64,000 bases of DNA from Akebia trifoliata (lineage: Eukaryota; Streptophyta; Magnoliopsida; Ranunculales; Lardizabalaceae), in the NCBI GenBank assembly GCA_017979445.1, contig CM030714.1, positions 744,001-808,000 of the forward strand. The letters are read 5' to 3'. Below are positions 47,901 to 60,800 of the stretch, piece by piece. The number at the start of each line of letters is the position of its first letter. The first letter of the stretch is position 1. The translations under genes and the position numbers were made by a program. Under the pieces are notes generated by a model that was given only the letters and a program-made list of their open reading frames with translations, searched no databases and was not told the DNA's origin.

Positions 47901-50900
47901 TTCTTCTTTATTTGCTTATAGGTACAAAGCTGGTGCAAGAACAACTTATATTGTGTACATATTATCTGAATACCTGCAATATCTTCTGTTTTGTGTTGTT
48001 AAGTTTTGTTTTTGTTGTTTTTTTTTATAAAGGAAATATAACGTATCAGTAAGGTATATCCACTTGGAGCACATGCATTTTGTGCAACCCATTAGAAAGG
48101 TGGTCCTAGGAAATATTCTACGAAGAAAATCAATGAGGGATCAAAACCCTACCTTCACGCACTTATTTATATTCCATGTAGTTGATAAACTATTCTTGAT
48201 GATTAAGAAGTCTATTCTGACAGTAACGCATGATCTTTCACAAAGAAGCACCCTTCATTGATAAGAATTGTTTTAATGTTAATTATGGTCGGCTAACATG
48301 CTACCGTTGGCCTTGGATTTTGATAAAATATTGTGGTTAGTTTTTTTAAGAATGTGCTTGCATTAATATAACAATCCTCAAAAAAATATATAGGAGATAA
48401 TCTCTAATAGTTAAAGAATGAGAAAAAAATAAAATAAATAAAGCTCGTTTAATGTGATCAAATACAATCTAGACAGGCATAAGTGGCTAACTCACTGAAG
48501 TTAGTTTATAAAATTTGAAAACTTATTATGTAGACCATATCAAGGCTTAAATGGGATTAAAATAAATGTAATCAGCATAAATTTAATTTACCCAGGAGAT
48601 GCATGGACGTGCTTGTGCGTTTTGAGAGAAAATCCGAAGGAGGAAAGGAATTTGAACATCCTTTTGAATTGGCGTTGGGAGGCCTTATTTCACCTGTCCC
48701 CACTTAGAAGATCCATAGGGTCTCTCTCTAACTGATTTGGGATTGAGTGTAGACAAAAAGACGAGGGAAAACCCAAAAAAGAAAAGTATTATTTTATTTT
48801 GTATTACACTATTACATGCAACTTCTATCCTATGAAGTCACATGGGGGTAATTAGGCATGGTAGTTTTCTAGTGATTCACCTCTTGGCATTTGAGTGCTT
48901 TGTATACTAGGCTTTGACATCATTGGAAAAAATTAGATATCGCAATTTCTAAATGAGCTCATTGTTTTGCTCTCATCTCCTCCCCATTATTTAACCTGGT
49001 GTTGTGTTCTTGGGATTCTTAAATTGTATTATATTTATCTGCAGCAAATTCTTCTGGTGATCGCTTAATGGAGAAAGTTCCAACTCATTCACCACAACTT
49101 CAATCTGGAGGAGTAGCTAAAGTTGGTCAGGCAAATAAGGTCGAGGGAAAACTTGAAATAAGTACACCCCAAGTAGCAGTTCAAGCGACAAGAGATTGGA
49201 ATTCTAAACCTTCTGTAAATCAAACTTCACGTGGAAACCTGCAGACTGCACCTCAACCTTTGCAGGTCTTGAACTTTGGGCAAAGTTCACCATTATACAC
49301 TAACCACAATGACATTTCTAAGAGCGTTCATAAGTTTTTGCAACCAAGGCCTCCTGAGCATCCCAACTGGACCCCTCCTTCAACTGATTACATGAGCAAG
49401 TCTTTAACTTGCCAAATATGCAAAGTTACCATCAATGACATAGAAAGTTTACTTGTTTGTGATGCTTGTGAGAAAGGAGTCCACTTAAAATGCCTTCAGT
49501 CATACAATCAAAAGGGCATTCCTAAAGGTGAGTGGCACTGCCCTAAGTGCTTGATATCAAGCAATGGGAAGCCTTTGCCCCCTAAATATGGTCGTGTTAC
49601 AAGAAGTATTAGTGCACCAAAGGTGTCTCCAAATGTAGGTGGAGTTCAGGCTTCTCCGGAAAAGGTGGAAAATTTAGATTCAAAGGTTAAGCATCAGAAA
49701 ATAACAGCTAATGGAAACCCTGGTTCTTTGCATCTTGTTCATGTTGGTCGTAGTAACAGAAATCATATTGACTCAGTCTCTGATTTAAAGACGTCAAATA
49801 CTAGAGAAGTTCAAGGGGCTAATTTCTCAGGAAGCAAAATTAAGATGGATGACAGCCCTCTCTCTGAGCTCAAGTCATTGCCTAAGGAAACCTCAGGGGT
49901 AGTTTGTGTTCCTCGTTCTGGCACACTGAATGAAAATTCTAAGCAACAATTTCACAATACTGAGTCATCTCCATGTGACGCAGAGAGATCAATTTCGGAG
50001 CCTAAGTCATTACCAAAGTTTGAACTGGGTCACTCTTGTGCCGATAAGTCATCTGACACACATATTGATACGTGTCATAATTCACAAGCCCCCTGCAACT
50101 CACAAGAGACTTCTGAATGTAAGCCTAGCTGTGATGTCAGGAAGGATAGCCAGGATATTGCTCAGACAGTTTCTGCTGGGACCTCGGATGTCAGGAATGG
50201 AGTGAGGGATTGCATTGGATCTTCATTAGATGGCTTGCATAGTGTCGATTGGGTTGGTGATACACTTCAACTTGTGGATGAGAAAGCATTTTATAAGTCT
50301 TGTCGCATTAATGGAATGGTGTACAAGGTGCAAGATCATGCTCTTTTTCATTCTAACAATGGCAATCTGAGACCTTCAAAGCTTCAGGCAAGCCATTATT
50401 AAATTTTCCTGGATTGTTGTAGCTTTATCCTTGTATAAGTATTACTCACTGAAATAACAACATAGGCCACCAATTACTTGCATAGATTTGAAAGTGCGCT
50501 GAATTCCTATTCAAGGTTTCATAGGCATCACCTTCTTGTCCTTTGTATCACTGAAAGCCAATTCACTATCTGCAAATCTGAATGGATTATGTTAGCTTCG
50601 TTTAAGGAGAAAAAACTCATGGGTTTCTCTTGCAGGCTCTGTGGGAGGATACTAAAACTGGGTCAAAGTGGGCTATTGTGAATATGTGCTACTTTCCTAG
50701 TGACCTGCCAGAGGTTGTTGGCCGACCATGCACTCCTGAACATAATGAGGTGTGGTGAAATTGATTATGATATTTTCTTTTGTACTTTTGTACTCTTGTA
50801 CTCCTGACCATCTCTCTCCTGAATTGGTACATTCACTAAGTTATCTGCTACACATTGAAGTTCATAATATCTCTTGGTTATGCTGATCAGGTATACGAAT

Positions 50901-52024
50901 GTAATCATGGTAGCACTGTAAGGGCTGACTCAATTCAAGGTCCATGCAAAGTTCTTCCTCCAAGCAAGTTTAAGGAAGAAAGTGAAGGACAAATTCATTT
51001 ACGGAACGAAGCAAATGATGGGTTACAACCAGTTTTTCTGTGCAAGTACGGCTCTCCTTTTCATAGCTTTTATTGCAACAGTTTTGTTGCTTGTTACATA
51101 TGAGTATATAACTATGGTTTGAATGTTTATACTTGAGGATGCATCCTGAATGAGGATCCTGAAAATTTGATTGGCTGCAAAATGTTGATTAGTCTTGCTA
51201 AAATATATCAATAGGCTTCTTGATATTCAAACTTCTCCTGTTAGGCAGCACTTGCTCTCTACCTGGACAAGAATTTCCTTGTAATGCAGGGATAGTGTCA
51301 AGTAGACCATCAGAGATGTCTATTGGCAAGTCTTTTCCATGCATTGGCCATTCAGTTTGCACGATATTGCAGATAATCATAATTTCAGGATGCTAAAGAT
51401 CAATGAATATGTACTGATTATTCATATATTCTTTCATTTTATTTATTTATTTTTGCTGAAAACGGTTGCAATTAGTCGATTCCCAAAAACGGGATTTACT
51501 TGAGCCAATTGAAATTTGACACCCTGGGTTATCAAAAATTATTTTTGGCACCCTCAGCCCCATTGGAAGAACTTGTAAATATCATCATCGTCTTGCATTT
51601 AAGCAGGAATCCTCAATTTTCCTTAAAGCTATCAGCAGGGTCATACCATTGAGGTTGAAACCTGCAGTAAGTTTGATTTAACTGGAGAAGAAATTGGGAT
51701 AACATCTGAAACATTCATCAAGTGCAATTAGGGTGGTGGTTATCTAGAAGAAAGATTACTAGGCATTGCATCACATATCTAATGTAGCCCTATTCTACGG
51801 TTTCAAATGTAGCTGTCTACTAGTAGTTTCATTACCTTTTTTGTGTCTAAGAAATCGGGAAAAAATCAAAGATATATTTATCTATTTAAGTGATTAGACA
51901 TAGGTCTCAGTTACTCTAATATTTTTCTTTTCCCAGAAGGCCTACATTTATTATCAATGCTTTGATGTCTGTATTGCATCACATGCATGTGGTGTTCATT
52001 AACTTACTACATTAGGATACATTA

Positions 52025-52062
<38 letters not shown>

Positions 52063-52169
52063 TATATATATATTCCATGTTTATTATTATTCTTTCTGAG
52101 ACAAAGATTTTGTTTTGCAGATGGTTTTATGATGAATCAAAAGGGCTTTTTCGACCAGTTTCTGATTAG
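44976..52169 (+). CDS. PHD-finger and BAH-like domain chromatin protein
   Basis: Exons: 44976-45368, 47521-47890, 49045-50387, 50636-50749, 50891-51045, 52121-52169; 807 aa. The protein begins MDPEGVEDLV, with a basic nuclear-localisation-like KRVAESDGGDELGKKKAR near residues 16-33. A C4HC3 PHD finger lies at about residues 377-424 (CQICK ... CDAC ... H-x2-C ... CPKC). PHD fingers of this type usually read histone H3 tails. The C-terminal ~140 residues (from EKAFYKSCRINGMVY through LWEDTKTGSKWAIVNMCYFP to EVYECNHGSTV and GPCKVLPPSKF) follow the BAH-domain pattern. Intron 3 starts with GC (AG|GCAAGC). The start at 44976 is preceded in frame by GTG, not ATG. Introns 1 and 2 carry LINE-derived debris. 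I recall Arabidopsis proteins of this architecture but cannot assign a name or complex. Confidence 0.88.
46523..46570 (-). mobile_element. Very short retroposed poly-A insertion flanked by a 12-bp repeat
   Basis: The 12-mers aatctctggccc (46523-46534) and aatctttggccc (46559-46570), one mismatch, bracket a poly-T run and gataggtaataa. On the minus strand this is a poly-A tail plus about ten bases, consistent with an extremely 5'-truncated LINE or LINE-mobilised insertion. It lies in intron 1 of the PHD gene. Confidence 0.55.
46662..47040 (-). mobile_element. 5'-truncated L1-like LINE 3' end in PHD-gene intron 1
   Basis: Poly-T at 46662-46671 is followed by sequence whose minus strand resembles the tail of the LINE at 31694-32409 (both read gcaaattttattgaa/ataattttattaaaa then caaggag after the poly-A). 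It encodes SIWLERNSRDVEGKE, matching RNRCIFEGRE of the other copy, then a frame with stops. It is antisense to the host gene. The 5' limit is approximate and no target-site duplication was found. Confidence 0.7.
52028..52074. repeat. (TA)n microsatellite in PHD-gene intron 5
   Basis: About 22 TA repeats with one interruption, ending some 45 bases before the last exon of the PHD gene. Confidence 0.92.
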
Positions 52170-53125
52170 TCTATGTCCATTTTAAACGGCATCTTGTCTG
52201 CAGTTTCTTTGACAGGTAATTTGACGTGCTTTGCGATATTGTGTATATTTTACTTGTTAATAATGCTTCATCTCCAACAAATTTTTTATTTATTTTGACT
52301 GGCTCTATTCTTTTATGGGAAGATTAGCTAGTCATTTAAATCTTAGAAGGGTAGTTCTGTACTGTGAGAAGGGTACATCTAATCACATGTATTGGTATGA
52401 TATATCCAGTCACAAGTTAACATCTACAGCAGCAGTGGGACGGTATCTATACTTCAGTTGTCCTAGAATCAACTTAGTTGGTGATCTCAATAACCATCAT
52501 CTTATAATCGGCCGACAATGTTATTGCTAGAGACATCGAGTACTCTTGATACTAACCCTCTATGTGCCAAGTGTCCTGACTTACAATTTATGTGTACTAG
52601 CACTATCTAAAATGAAAAAAAAAAACAAAGTGTTCTTTGTTTATTCGCATTGGACATATTTGGCTTGAGAACACAGAACAACAAACCAAGGATCAGTATG
52701 TGACGATTTCCATGGTGCCATTATACAGAAGTGGTGGAGCAGTATCCATATTTTTCAGTGGCCTTACGTTGGTTTTGAATCAACTTAATTGAGTGATCTC
52801 AGAACATTTACAATTTGATCATACTCTTCGTGGTGGGTGTTTCATGTGCCATCTTGTTTCCTGTTGCTGCTGTTTTTCAGGATTTTTTTGTGGGGAATCA
52901 TGTCTGAGTTCTCTGTTTAATGTTAATGTCAATGAGTCCGTAGCATCAGGAGCTGCCCGGATTTGACGACAAGGGCATTGTGGATGGCCTTCTCTTGTAC
53001 ACCATGTAGCTTTATCACAGTTTGTATCCATCTCTTCAATTATAATTTTAATTATAATCCATCTGGTTTTCTTTTTGAGGTTCCAACCCTCTGTATTTAC
53101 ATTATCTTCAATTATAATTGAAACA

Positions 53126-53148
53126 GGGGGGGGGGGGGGGGGGGGGGG
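53126..53148 (+). repeat. Poly-G tract of 23 bases
   Basis: An uninterrupted run of 23 G in otherwise AT-rich DNA. It could form a G-quadruplex, or it could be an assembly or sequencing length artefact. Confidence 0.9.
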
Positions 53149-53484
53149 TTCTTTCTGTAGCAAAATATGTGAGAGATTACATTACGTTGCAGCTCGCAAA
53201 TTGTTTAATACAGCTAGGTTTATTTCTACATCCATGGCCTCAAATGGTTATTGTCAACCACCTATGCATAAATCTGCATCGTTCAATAGATATGCTAACT
53301 TTTACGTTTTTTATAATCCGAAAGAAGTTATGATGATTTTGAATTTTGAGTTGAATGTTGGATAATTAAGAAACATGTTCGGAGATTCAATTGTAAGAGA
53401 AATGAGGATGTTGAGGAACTATTAGAAGTGAATGCAGAGAAAATTTAATAATTGTTGATTGTTATTTTACTAAGTTTTTTTAAA

Positions 53485-53560
53485 TGGGTAAGATCGGCTT
53501 GAACCCACGACCTCAAGGGTTTTTTTCAATGTGCCAAGCCAACAGAGCTATGGGTTGAAG
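53485..53560 (-). mobile_element. tRNA-derived SINE fragment
   Basis: On the minus strand an A-box-like tagctctgttggctt (53550-53536) precedes a B-box gggttcaagcc (53506-53496), with an A-rich spacer between. It resembles the head of a plant SINE. No poly-A or target-site duplication was identified, and the limits are approximate. Confidence 0.5.
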
Positions 53561-56500
53561 CCATAGCATAGTTTCAGAGGAAATCACTTGCTGGATATAA
53601 GGTGACAGAAAAGATTCCTCTTGATTTTCTAGAAAAAACTAGTAATGTATGATTACTGTTTAGACAAAATATATGAGTTGAGATATCTTCGAAGAAGGAA
53701 TCGTACATTACTCATATTTTATCGTTTAGACAAAAACAAGTAATGGGTTGAGATATCTTTGAAGGAACACATCAAATATGTTGTCGGGTCTATTTTGATC
53801 AACCAACTTTCAAACTAATGGAGATCGAATGGAATAGCATTTGAAATTTATACATAATGTAGAGTTGTTATTATTATTAGCTTTTGAAATGTATACATAA
53901 TGTACAGTTACTATTATTATTATTTTGATAACGGGGTGTCTAGACTTACGTCCAACTAGGGGGACTAAATGAGCTATGGTCGAAACCAAGGCATACAAGA
54001 TCCTCCCCTATGCATGTGTAACGGCAGCACACACCAGGTAAGTGAAGGAATGCTCTCATGGGTGGTTCCTTGGAAATATTGTTCATATTGGGTATCGAAC
54101 ACACAACCTATGGATTCTCACCACTTATTGGGTTTGAAATGTTGTAAAGTTCATCTAAATAAGCATGGATCTAGGATTTGATCTTGAACAAAATTATAAA
54201 TAAAAAATAAATGATAAATATAAAATACCTAGAATTGTTTTTCCAATAATCTGCAAACGATGCTTTGATCTTGGCTCACAAAGGATAGGGGTACTACCCC
54301 AACTCTGCCTACACTTTGGTGATGAGAGCCTCTATCTCATAAATAAAATTATATATATATTATTTTTCGAACTTGATCCAAGGTGTTGAAAATGAATGGC
54401 AACCGGACACCCAAATTTAAAAATAAAATTCAATGGTAAAATATATATTTGTCCCCTACAACTCTATTGCATCGGATCATGTTTTTGAGTGTCACAAGGT
54501 GATCAAATCAGAGAGTTTTTCTTTTTTCACCTTCTTTGGTTTCCCTCACTAAGTTGCCATTTAGTGTGATTTGAATATTTTGGAATATTTCAAAAATATT
54601 TTAATTATTAACAAAAATATCAAACGAATCATATCATAGATATCCCTTGGTAAAATGGACTTGCATAAAAAAAAAAAAAATACAGTATTTATGTGACTTG
54701 TGTCCTTATGATCCTATTGAAAGGCAGAAAGCTCCTGAACAAACTACTGAATAGTAGGGGAATCATCTTGGTCTCGATTGATATTTAAAGAACAGAAATT
54801 TGGAATATATAATGTAAACGATATATGTAGAGGCTCCGTATGAATTCCTCAGAAAATTGGTAACGGAATATTGAATTTAGAACCAAACTGAGTTTCTCCC
54901 TTAGAATTTCAAGTACAAAAAATACAATTTCAAATGTTGCAGGGTGGGGTAGTGGTAAAACTCTAGAGAAATCATTAAGTGGGAAAACAAATTTCCCAAG
55001 AGGTAAGGCTCCTGCACTGAAGACTGCAAAATTGAATTCCAAAGAAAATAAATAAAAGTAAACATTAAAATCACATTTGTTTAAATTACATTAGAAATTC
55101 ATTGTCCTCGGTCGATTTCCCATTGGAAGTCATACTACGGTCCTAAATAGAAAAGGCAATAGAAGTGCTGATAATTGATCATATGTTAGCAAGTCTACAA
55201 GATGAAAGTACAAATTAGAAACCACCCATTACAATCATATGTTAATCAGGTCTGTACTTGCCCCATAACTCATGTTGTTTCCACATCTCTTCAACCACGT
55301 ACCCATCTCACTTACAAGTTCAGGCATGTGCTTGCTTCATATAATCATGTTGTTTTTACACAAGACACGCCTCATCAAATTGCAAACCTTCTGTCTCGGG
55401 CACAGCTCTCCAAATGATCAATGTCAGTAGAGCCACCATGGCAGCAAATAAAAAGAAGGTACCATAGCCTAATCTAAACAGAATAGGCGGGAAAAATACA
55501 CTGACCAAGGCAGTGATCATTAGATGGAAAAAAAGAGTCCGAAGATGTGGAGACTTCTGAAGTTCAGGGGGGGCAACGTCCATTCGCAAAAACCACCCCA
55601 CTGGACCCCACGACCATGCAAAGCCAGCTATGTACCCACAAATGCAGACCACCACCCAAAAGGCAAAACCTCCATCAATTGTCCCCACACCAACTAGAAT
55701 TCCAGCTAACAACTGCATACACCAGCACCAGCACCACCACACAAGATACATAAATAAAAGAGGTCAAAAACTAAACACAATACAGTAAGAAATTAGATGA
55801 AGTTAAGTATTACCAGAAACGTCAACATCTGGACTCCACCGAGTATGAGGGTCCTCTTCATCCCTTTCTTATCAAGAAGGTATAATGAGATTACAGTTGC
55901 AAGGAAATTAACAAAATAAACGACACCTGAGGAAAATAGAGAGGCATTGTTTCCAAAACCAAGAGTCCTAAATAGAATAGGACTGTATAACATAAATGCA
56001 ATGGCACCACAAAATGACTGGAAACCAGAAATAGTGTAGGCCAATACAAGATAGGGTGTGTTATTTTCCCCGGGGGGGGTGACCCTGACAATCCATGGAA
56101 GCTCCTCCTTTAACACTACACTATTTTTAACTAAATCATTGAACTCTTCATCAACATCATCGCTACCACGGATTTTTCTGATTATTCTTTTAGCCGTTTC
56201 GGGATCATTACGCGCAATGATGGAATTCAGGGTTTCAGGCATGATACAAGCTCCAATGACAATTAACCCACCAGGAACTGCCGATATAGCCATACTCAAA
56301 CGCCAACCCCAATCGGCATTTATATTGTTTGCTCCAAAGGTTAAAAGGTTGGCAGACATGATACCAAGTGAGAACATTAATTGGAAGAAGATGTTGAGCG
56401 CACCACAACACTAATATAAGGACATTTTAGAGAGTTAGATCGGGCACTGATGTAAATAAAACTAGAAATGGAAAGAACAAAAAAAGAACAAAGAATTTCA

Positions 56501-57064
56501 CAGACAATAAAATTACATTTTCTTTAGTTTCAGAAAAACTTGGGATTTAAACATGGTTCCACTCCATGAAATAAAGAACTTTTGATAATTTATTACCACG
56601 CTACTAGTACATTATGACTTGCAAAAATGCTGTCATATTTAGGGGTAACGTTTGTGATTTAGAGTTCTAAAGAATTGACAAATTCTGCAATTTTATTAAA
56701 AAAATTGTAGCAAACCCGTCCCGTTTGCAATGTTGTATGGTCCACATGGCCTTTGCATGAAAAAACCAAGATTTCCTAATTTACTTTCTCCTTAAACAAG
56801 TTGTAAGGGAAATTGCCACCGATACATATATTATTTCGGCTACAAACATATATGTTGATCACAAAAATACTATTGTGCTGGAGTCTACATTCAAGGTTCA
56901 ACTCGATTATTTTATTTAAGATGGGTTCTTGTTTTACATGACAATAATGACCATTAATGACTTGTTCAATATGATAGGGGTTTAATAGAAAATAGAAAAG
57001 ATACTATGACATTAAACTTTTGAAAAATTCAAATTTCATTTTTTTATCTCCCCTCATCGTCCTG

Positions 57065-57840
57065 CATCAAATTTGGTATTAGAGCCTAGATTTAAGTGAC
57101 ACACATTAGCAAATTGCATTGTGGGGAGATGGTATTAGAAGTCAAAACTAGATTTTTTTTTTAACCTTATAGTGACGATTATGAAGAGAAACTGATTTCA
57201 ACAAGTTTTGTTAAAAAGATCTTACAAAATATTGAAGATAAGAGATTTTATGGATATTATAATGGAGATTTTGTTGTTCAGTTTTGTCAAGGAAAGTTCA
57301 TAAATAGTGTTGAGTGTAAGGTGGTTCCTTTAGAGGAATGCCATATCATGTTGGGACGCGGTTAGATGTAATGTCAATGGGTTACTTTTGATGCGAGCAG
57401 GTATTCTATGTGCGGTTCATACAAACGAGATCTACTAAAAATATCGTCGTGGAAATCAACTCATATGGTACCGTCAATCCAAGAGCAGATTGAAGAAAAG
57501 ACAGATCAAACATCAACTTCAGAAGATAGTATGCGTACAACTCTAGAATCAACGCAAGAACGAGATCATGAATGAGAAAATAAATCCAAAGAACCTAAAG
57601 ACAATCTTTTGGAGATAATATCTACTCTTTTTGTTTAAGATAAACTTTTCCATCATTACCTCAAACCATTTTAATCACTTAGACGGGTACAATGGAGACT
57701 TTGCCAAGATAAAAGATCACAATTTGAAGTTAATGGTTCAACACAACATCAAGACACGAGGATGAATCTTGGCCAAAAGGGATGAACCACAAATTTTCAT
57801 GATCATTCTCAAGCACTTTAAAACTCGAGAACGAGTTTTT
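57065..57840 (+). mobile_element. Ty3/gypsy LTR-retrotransposon remnant in STP intron 2
   Basis: A tttggtattagagcc sequence at 57072-57086 matches the initiator-Met tRNA primer-binding site of many plant elements (TGGTATCAGAGC). Downstream, a translated segment VECKVVPLEECHIMLGR (57309-57360) resembles the end of the gypsy protease region. Further on, text near 57735-57770 resembles the end of pol. Most of gag, reverse transcriptase and integrase is missing. It is antisense to the STP gene. Confidence 0.6.
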
Positions 57841-57849
57841 AAGGGTTTG

Positions 57850-60800
57850 TAATCGTGGAGATGTGACGGTAGGCAACTCGACTTTTAATCTTCTCTCCTA
57901 GTTTGCCAACTGTAATAAACTAAACCCAGCTTGGAGGGAAGGAGGCTCTTGGGTCCATATTATAGGCTTGCCATTTCATCTTTGGGGGAAATTTGCTTTT
58001 AAAAAAATTGGTTCACAATTAAGAGGCTTGCTAGAGGTGGATCCAATTAAGAGCCTGGATAATGCTTGGTTGAAGGTGGGTTTTTTGCCTTAGGGGATGC
58101 CTCGAGGCTTGGACGTTTGGGCTGATGGCTGATGGCTGATGGCTTCCGTTACAATATAAGGGTTGAGGACGAGGCACCTGGTTCAGTTTCCATGTTGTTT
58201 GAACAAGACCAGTCGGAGAAGGAAATCCCTAGAGTTCATGCTTCAGACCTGGAGGAATCAGAACCTTTCTATGATATCGTGCAACAAAAGTCTTTAGAAC
58301 TGTTTGTGAAGTTGGCCTGTTGGGTAGCAAACGTTTGATTAAGCCCATTTCAATACAGTTGTTATTGAGGCAAACTACTTTTTATCAAACCATCAGCAAA
58401 TAAGGTCAATTTCTAAGGACCTCCATCTTCCTAGAATGGAAGGTTTCAGACCATTCTATCTCTGTGAAGGAAAGTCACTCAAGACAATTTTGTTTATCCA
58501 CAGGAATAGATTTTGGAAGGGAATAATCAGTCTATCACATTATTGCAATTTCAACGATTTGGGCAAGACTACGATCTAGAGGCCATCTGATCAATCGCTC
58601 GCGTCAAGGTCTCCAAGTAATTTAAGGTGTTGGAAGGTAGACGAGGGTATCCTTAAAGAGGAGGTTTGATTAACCATTCTTCTTCCTTTTCAGTAACCTC
58701 TTTTTCTTCCTTTGAGGATTCTTTCTTTGTTATTAGGCAAGGTTCTTCGTTTGCTTCTTTGTGCTTTTCGTGGGACTTCTTGTTGTTTGCCTTGGTGTCA
58801 TGGTTTTTGTGGACTGGTCTTTGAATTCTTCAGCCCTAGTTGATTCCTCTCGGGTTAGTGATGTCACTCAAGTTGATGACAACATGAGATAATAGGGAAG
58901 ATCTTCTTTCGTAATCTCTAGTGTTGTTACCTATGACTTAGTGCCCAGTTGTGATGAAAGAAGCGATTCAGACAAGGGGGCATAATGTTGGATATTGTGT
59001 CGACAGAGAAATGGAGGTTCCCTACAACCAACAAAAGGGGGATTGGTTGAGAATGAATGAACTGGAAACTGTAGAATGGTTAGCGAGTGAGGCCTTGAAT
59101 TTGGCAGAGGAATTTGGAATCATTCCAAAGACAAAAGATAGGAATTCATCTCCCATTTTAAGGGGTGGCGAGTGGGGATTTAAGGGATAGAAATATTTTG
59201 CTGGAAGAGTTGAATCAGGGAAACAAGGACAATGGAGTTCATAATATAGATCCGATTCAAGTTGATTCCAACAAGGAAAGTTGTAGCTTCAGAGACGAAC
59301 AAACAAATGAGTTAGTGGTTATTGCCCCATTGGAGGCAGCTAGGAGGATTCCAAGACATAGCTTGTTGAAAAAAGTCATTATGCGAGAAATTGATTTTGT
59401 TGAAACTTCCAGTATTTCAGAGGATCCAAGAAGAACAATTAGGGGAAACAAAGAGGTTATCAATGACATTTAGAATCCTGTCTTGGAATGTTAGGGGTTT
59501 GGGGTATAAGAGAAAGAGGGTGTCTGTGAAAGCTTTTATTAGATCATATAACCCTTCTTTAGTGACTCTCCAAGAATCCAAGTTAGAAGTTTGTGATGAG
59601 AAGATCATTAAGGGGCTCTAGAAGAGGAACATAGGTTGGGTTGTTCTTCCGGCCTTGGGCACAGCGGGTGGGATTATTTTGATGTGGAATAAGAATCTGG
59701 TTGAGGTGAATGATAGCATTGTAGGGGCATTTTCCATTTCTATCTTGTGTAATTTATCAACGATGATTTTCAATTGGTTTTTCTAGGATTTATGGTGGTT
59801 TAGAATTAGGGAGAAAGCAATTTTGGGATGAGTTGGAGGATGTGGCGATATATTGGGATAAGATATGGGTCCTAGGCGGGGATTTTAATGTCATCAGATT
59901 TAGTCATGAGAAAAATTGGGACAACCATAGTCACCGAGGGAATGAGAGATTTCAACAAATTCGTTAGTAGACATTCCCTTATGAACTTTCCATTGCTTGG
60001 TAGAAGTTAACACAGTCCAATAATCAAGAGAATCCAGGAATGTCTAGACTTGAAAGATTTTTGGTGTGTGGTGTGTGGGAAGCGAAGTTCCATAATGTGT
60101 TTCATTTGATTACTTCTAACCCGATTATTGACCATATTCCCATTTTCTGAGAGGCGGCAACCAAGGAGGTTTTGGGTAAGATTGACAAGAGAAAGGTGGG
60201 TATCCTTAGTGATATTGACAGCTTGGATGCAAAAGAAGAAATGGGGGAATTGACAGTTGAAGATCGAGTTGAGAGAACATAATTGAAATTGGAATTTTAA
60301 AGGGTGGTGTTGATGAAGGAGATTAGTTGGAGACATAAGTCGAGGATTAAGTGATTGAAGGGGATAATAACACAAAATTCTTTCATAAAGTGGTAAATTT
60401 CCATAGAAGGAGTAATATAATCTCTAATCATTCAATTAATGGGGTCTTGGTGGAAGGAGAGTAGAACATCAGGGAAGGAGTGGTGAGATACTATAAAGAG
60501 CTTTATAGGGAAAGGAATCCAAACGACCTCATCTTAATAACTTAGAATTTAACATCTTAAATCAAGAGGATAAGGTGACAAATTGGGTAAAAGGAGGTTA
60601 GATTTGTGGCCTTTTCTATGAGCGGAGGTAAGGCTCCCGAACCAGACGGATTCACTATAGCTTTTTTCAAACATTGTTGGGACATTACTTTGATAGATTT
60701 CATGGAAGTGGTCAAGGAGTTATAGGAGAAAAATTGTTTGGACTATGGCCTTAATAGTACTTTCGTGGCTTTGATCTCCAAAAGAGTGGGGGCCAACGAT

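Larger units (their letters stand above)
52170..55355. other. Intergenic region between the PHD gene and the STP locus
   Basis: Convergent 3' ends: the PHD gene (+) and the sugar-transporter locus (-). It holds a 23-base poly-G run (53126-53148) and a SINE-like piece near 53485-53560. Short AT-rich frames have no homology I can recognise. I see no gene. Confidence 0.6.
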
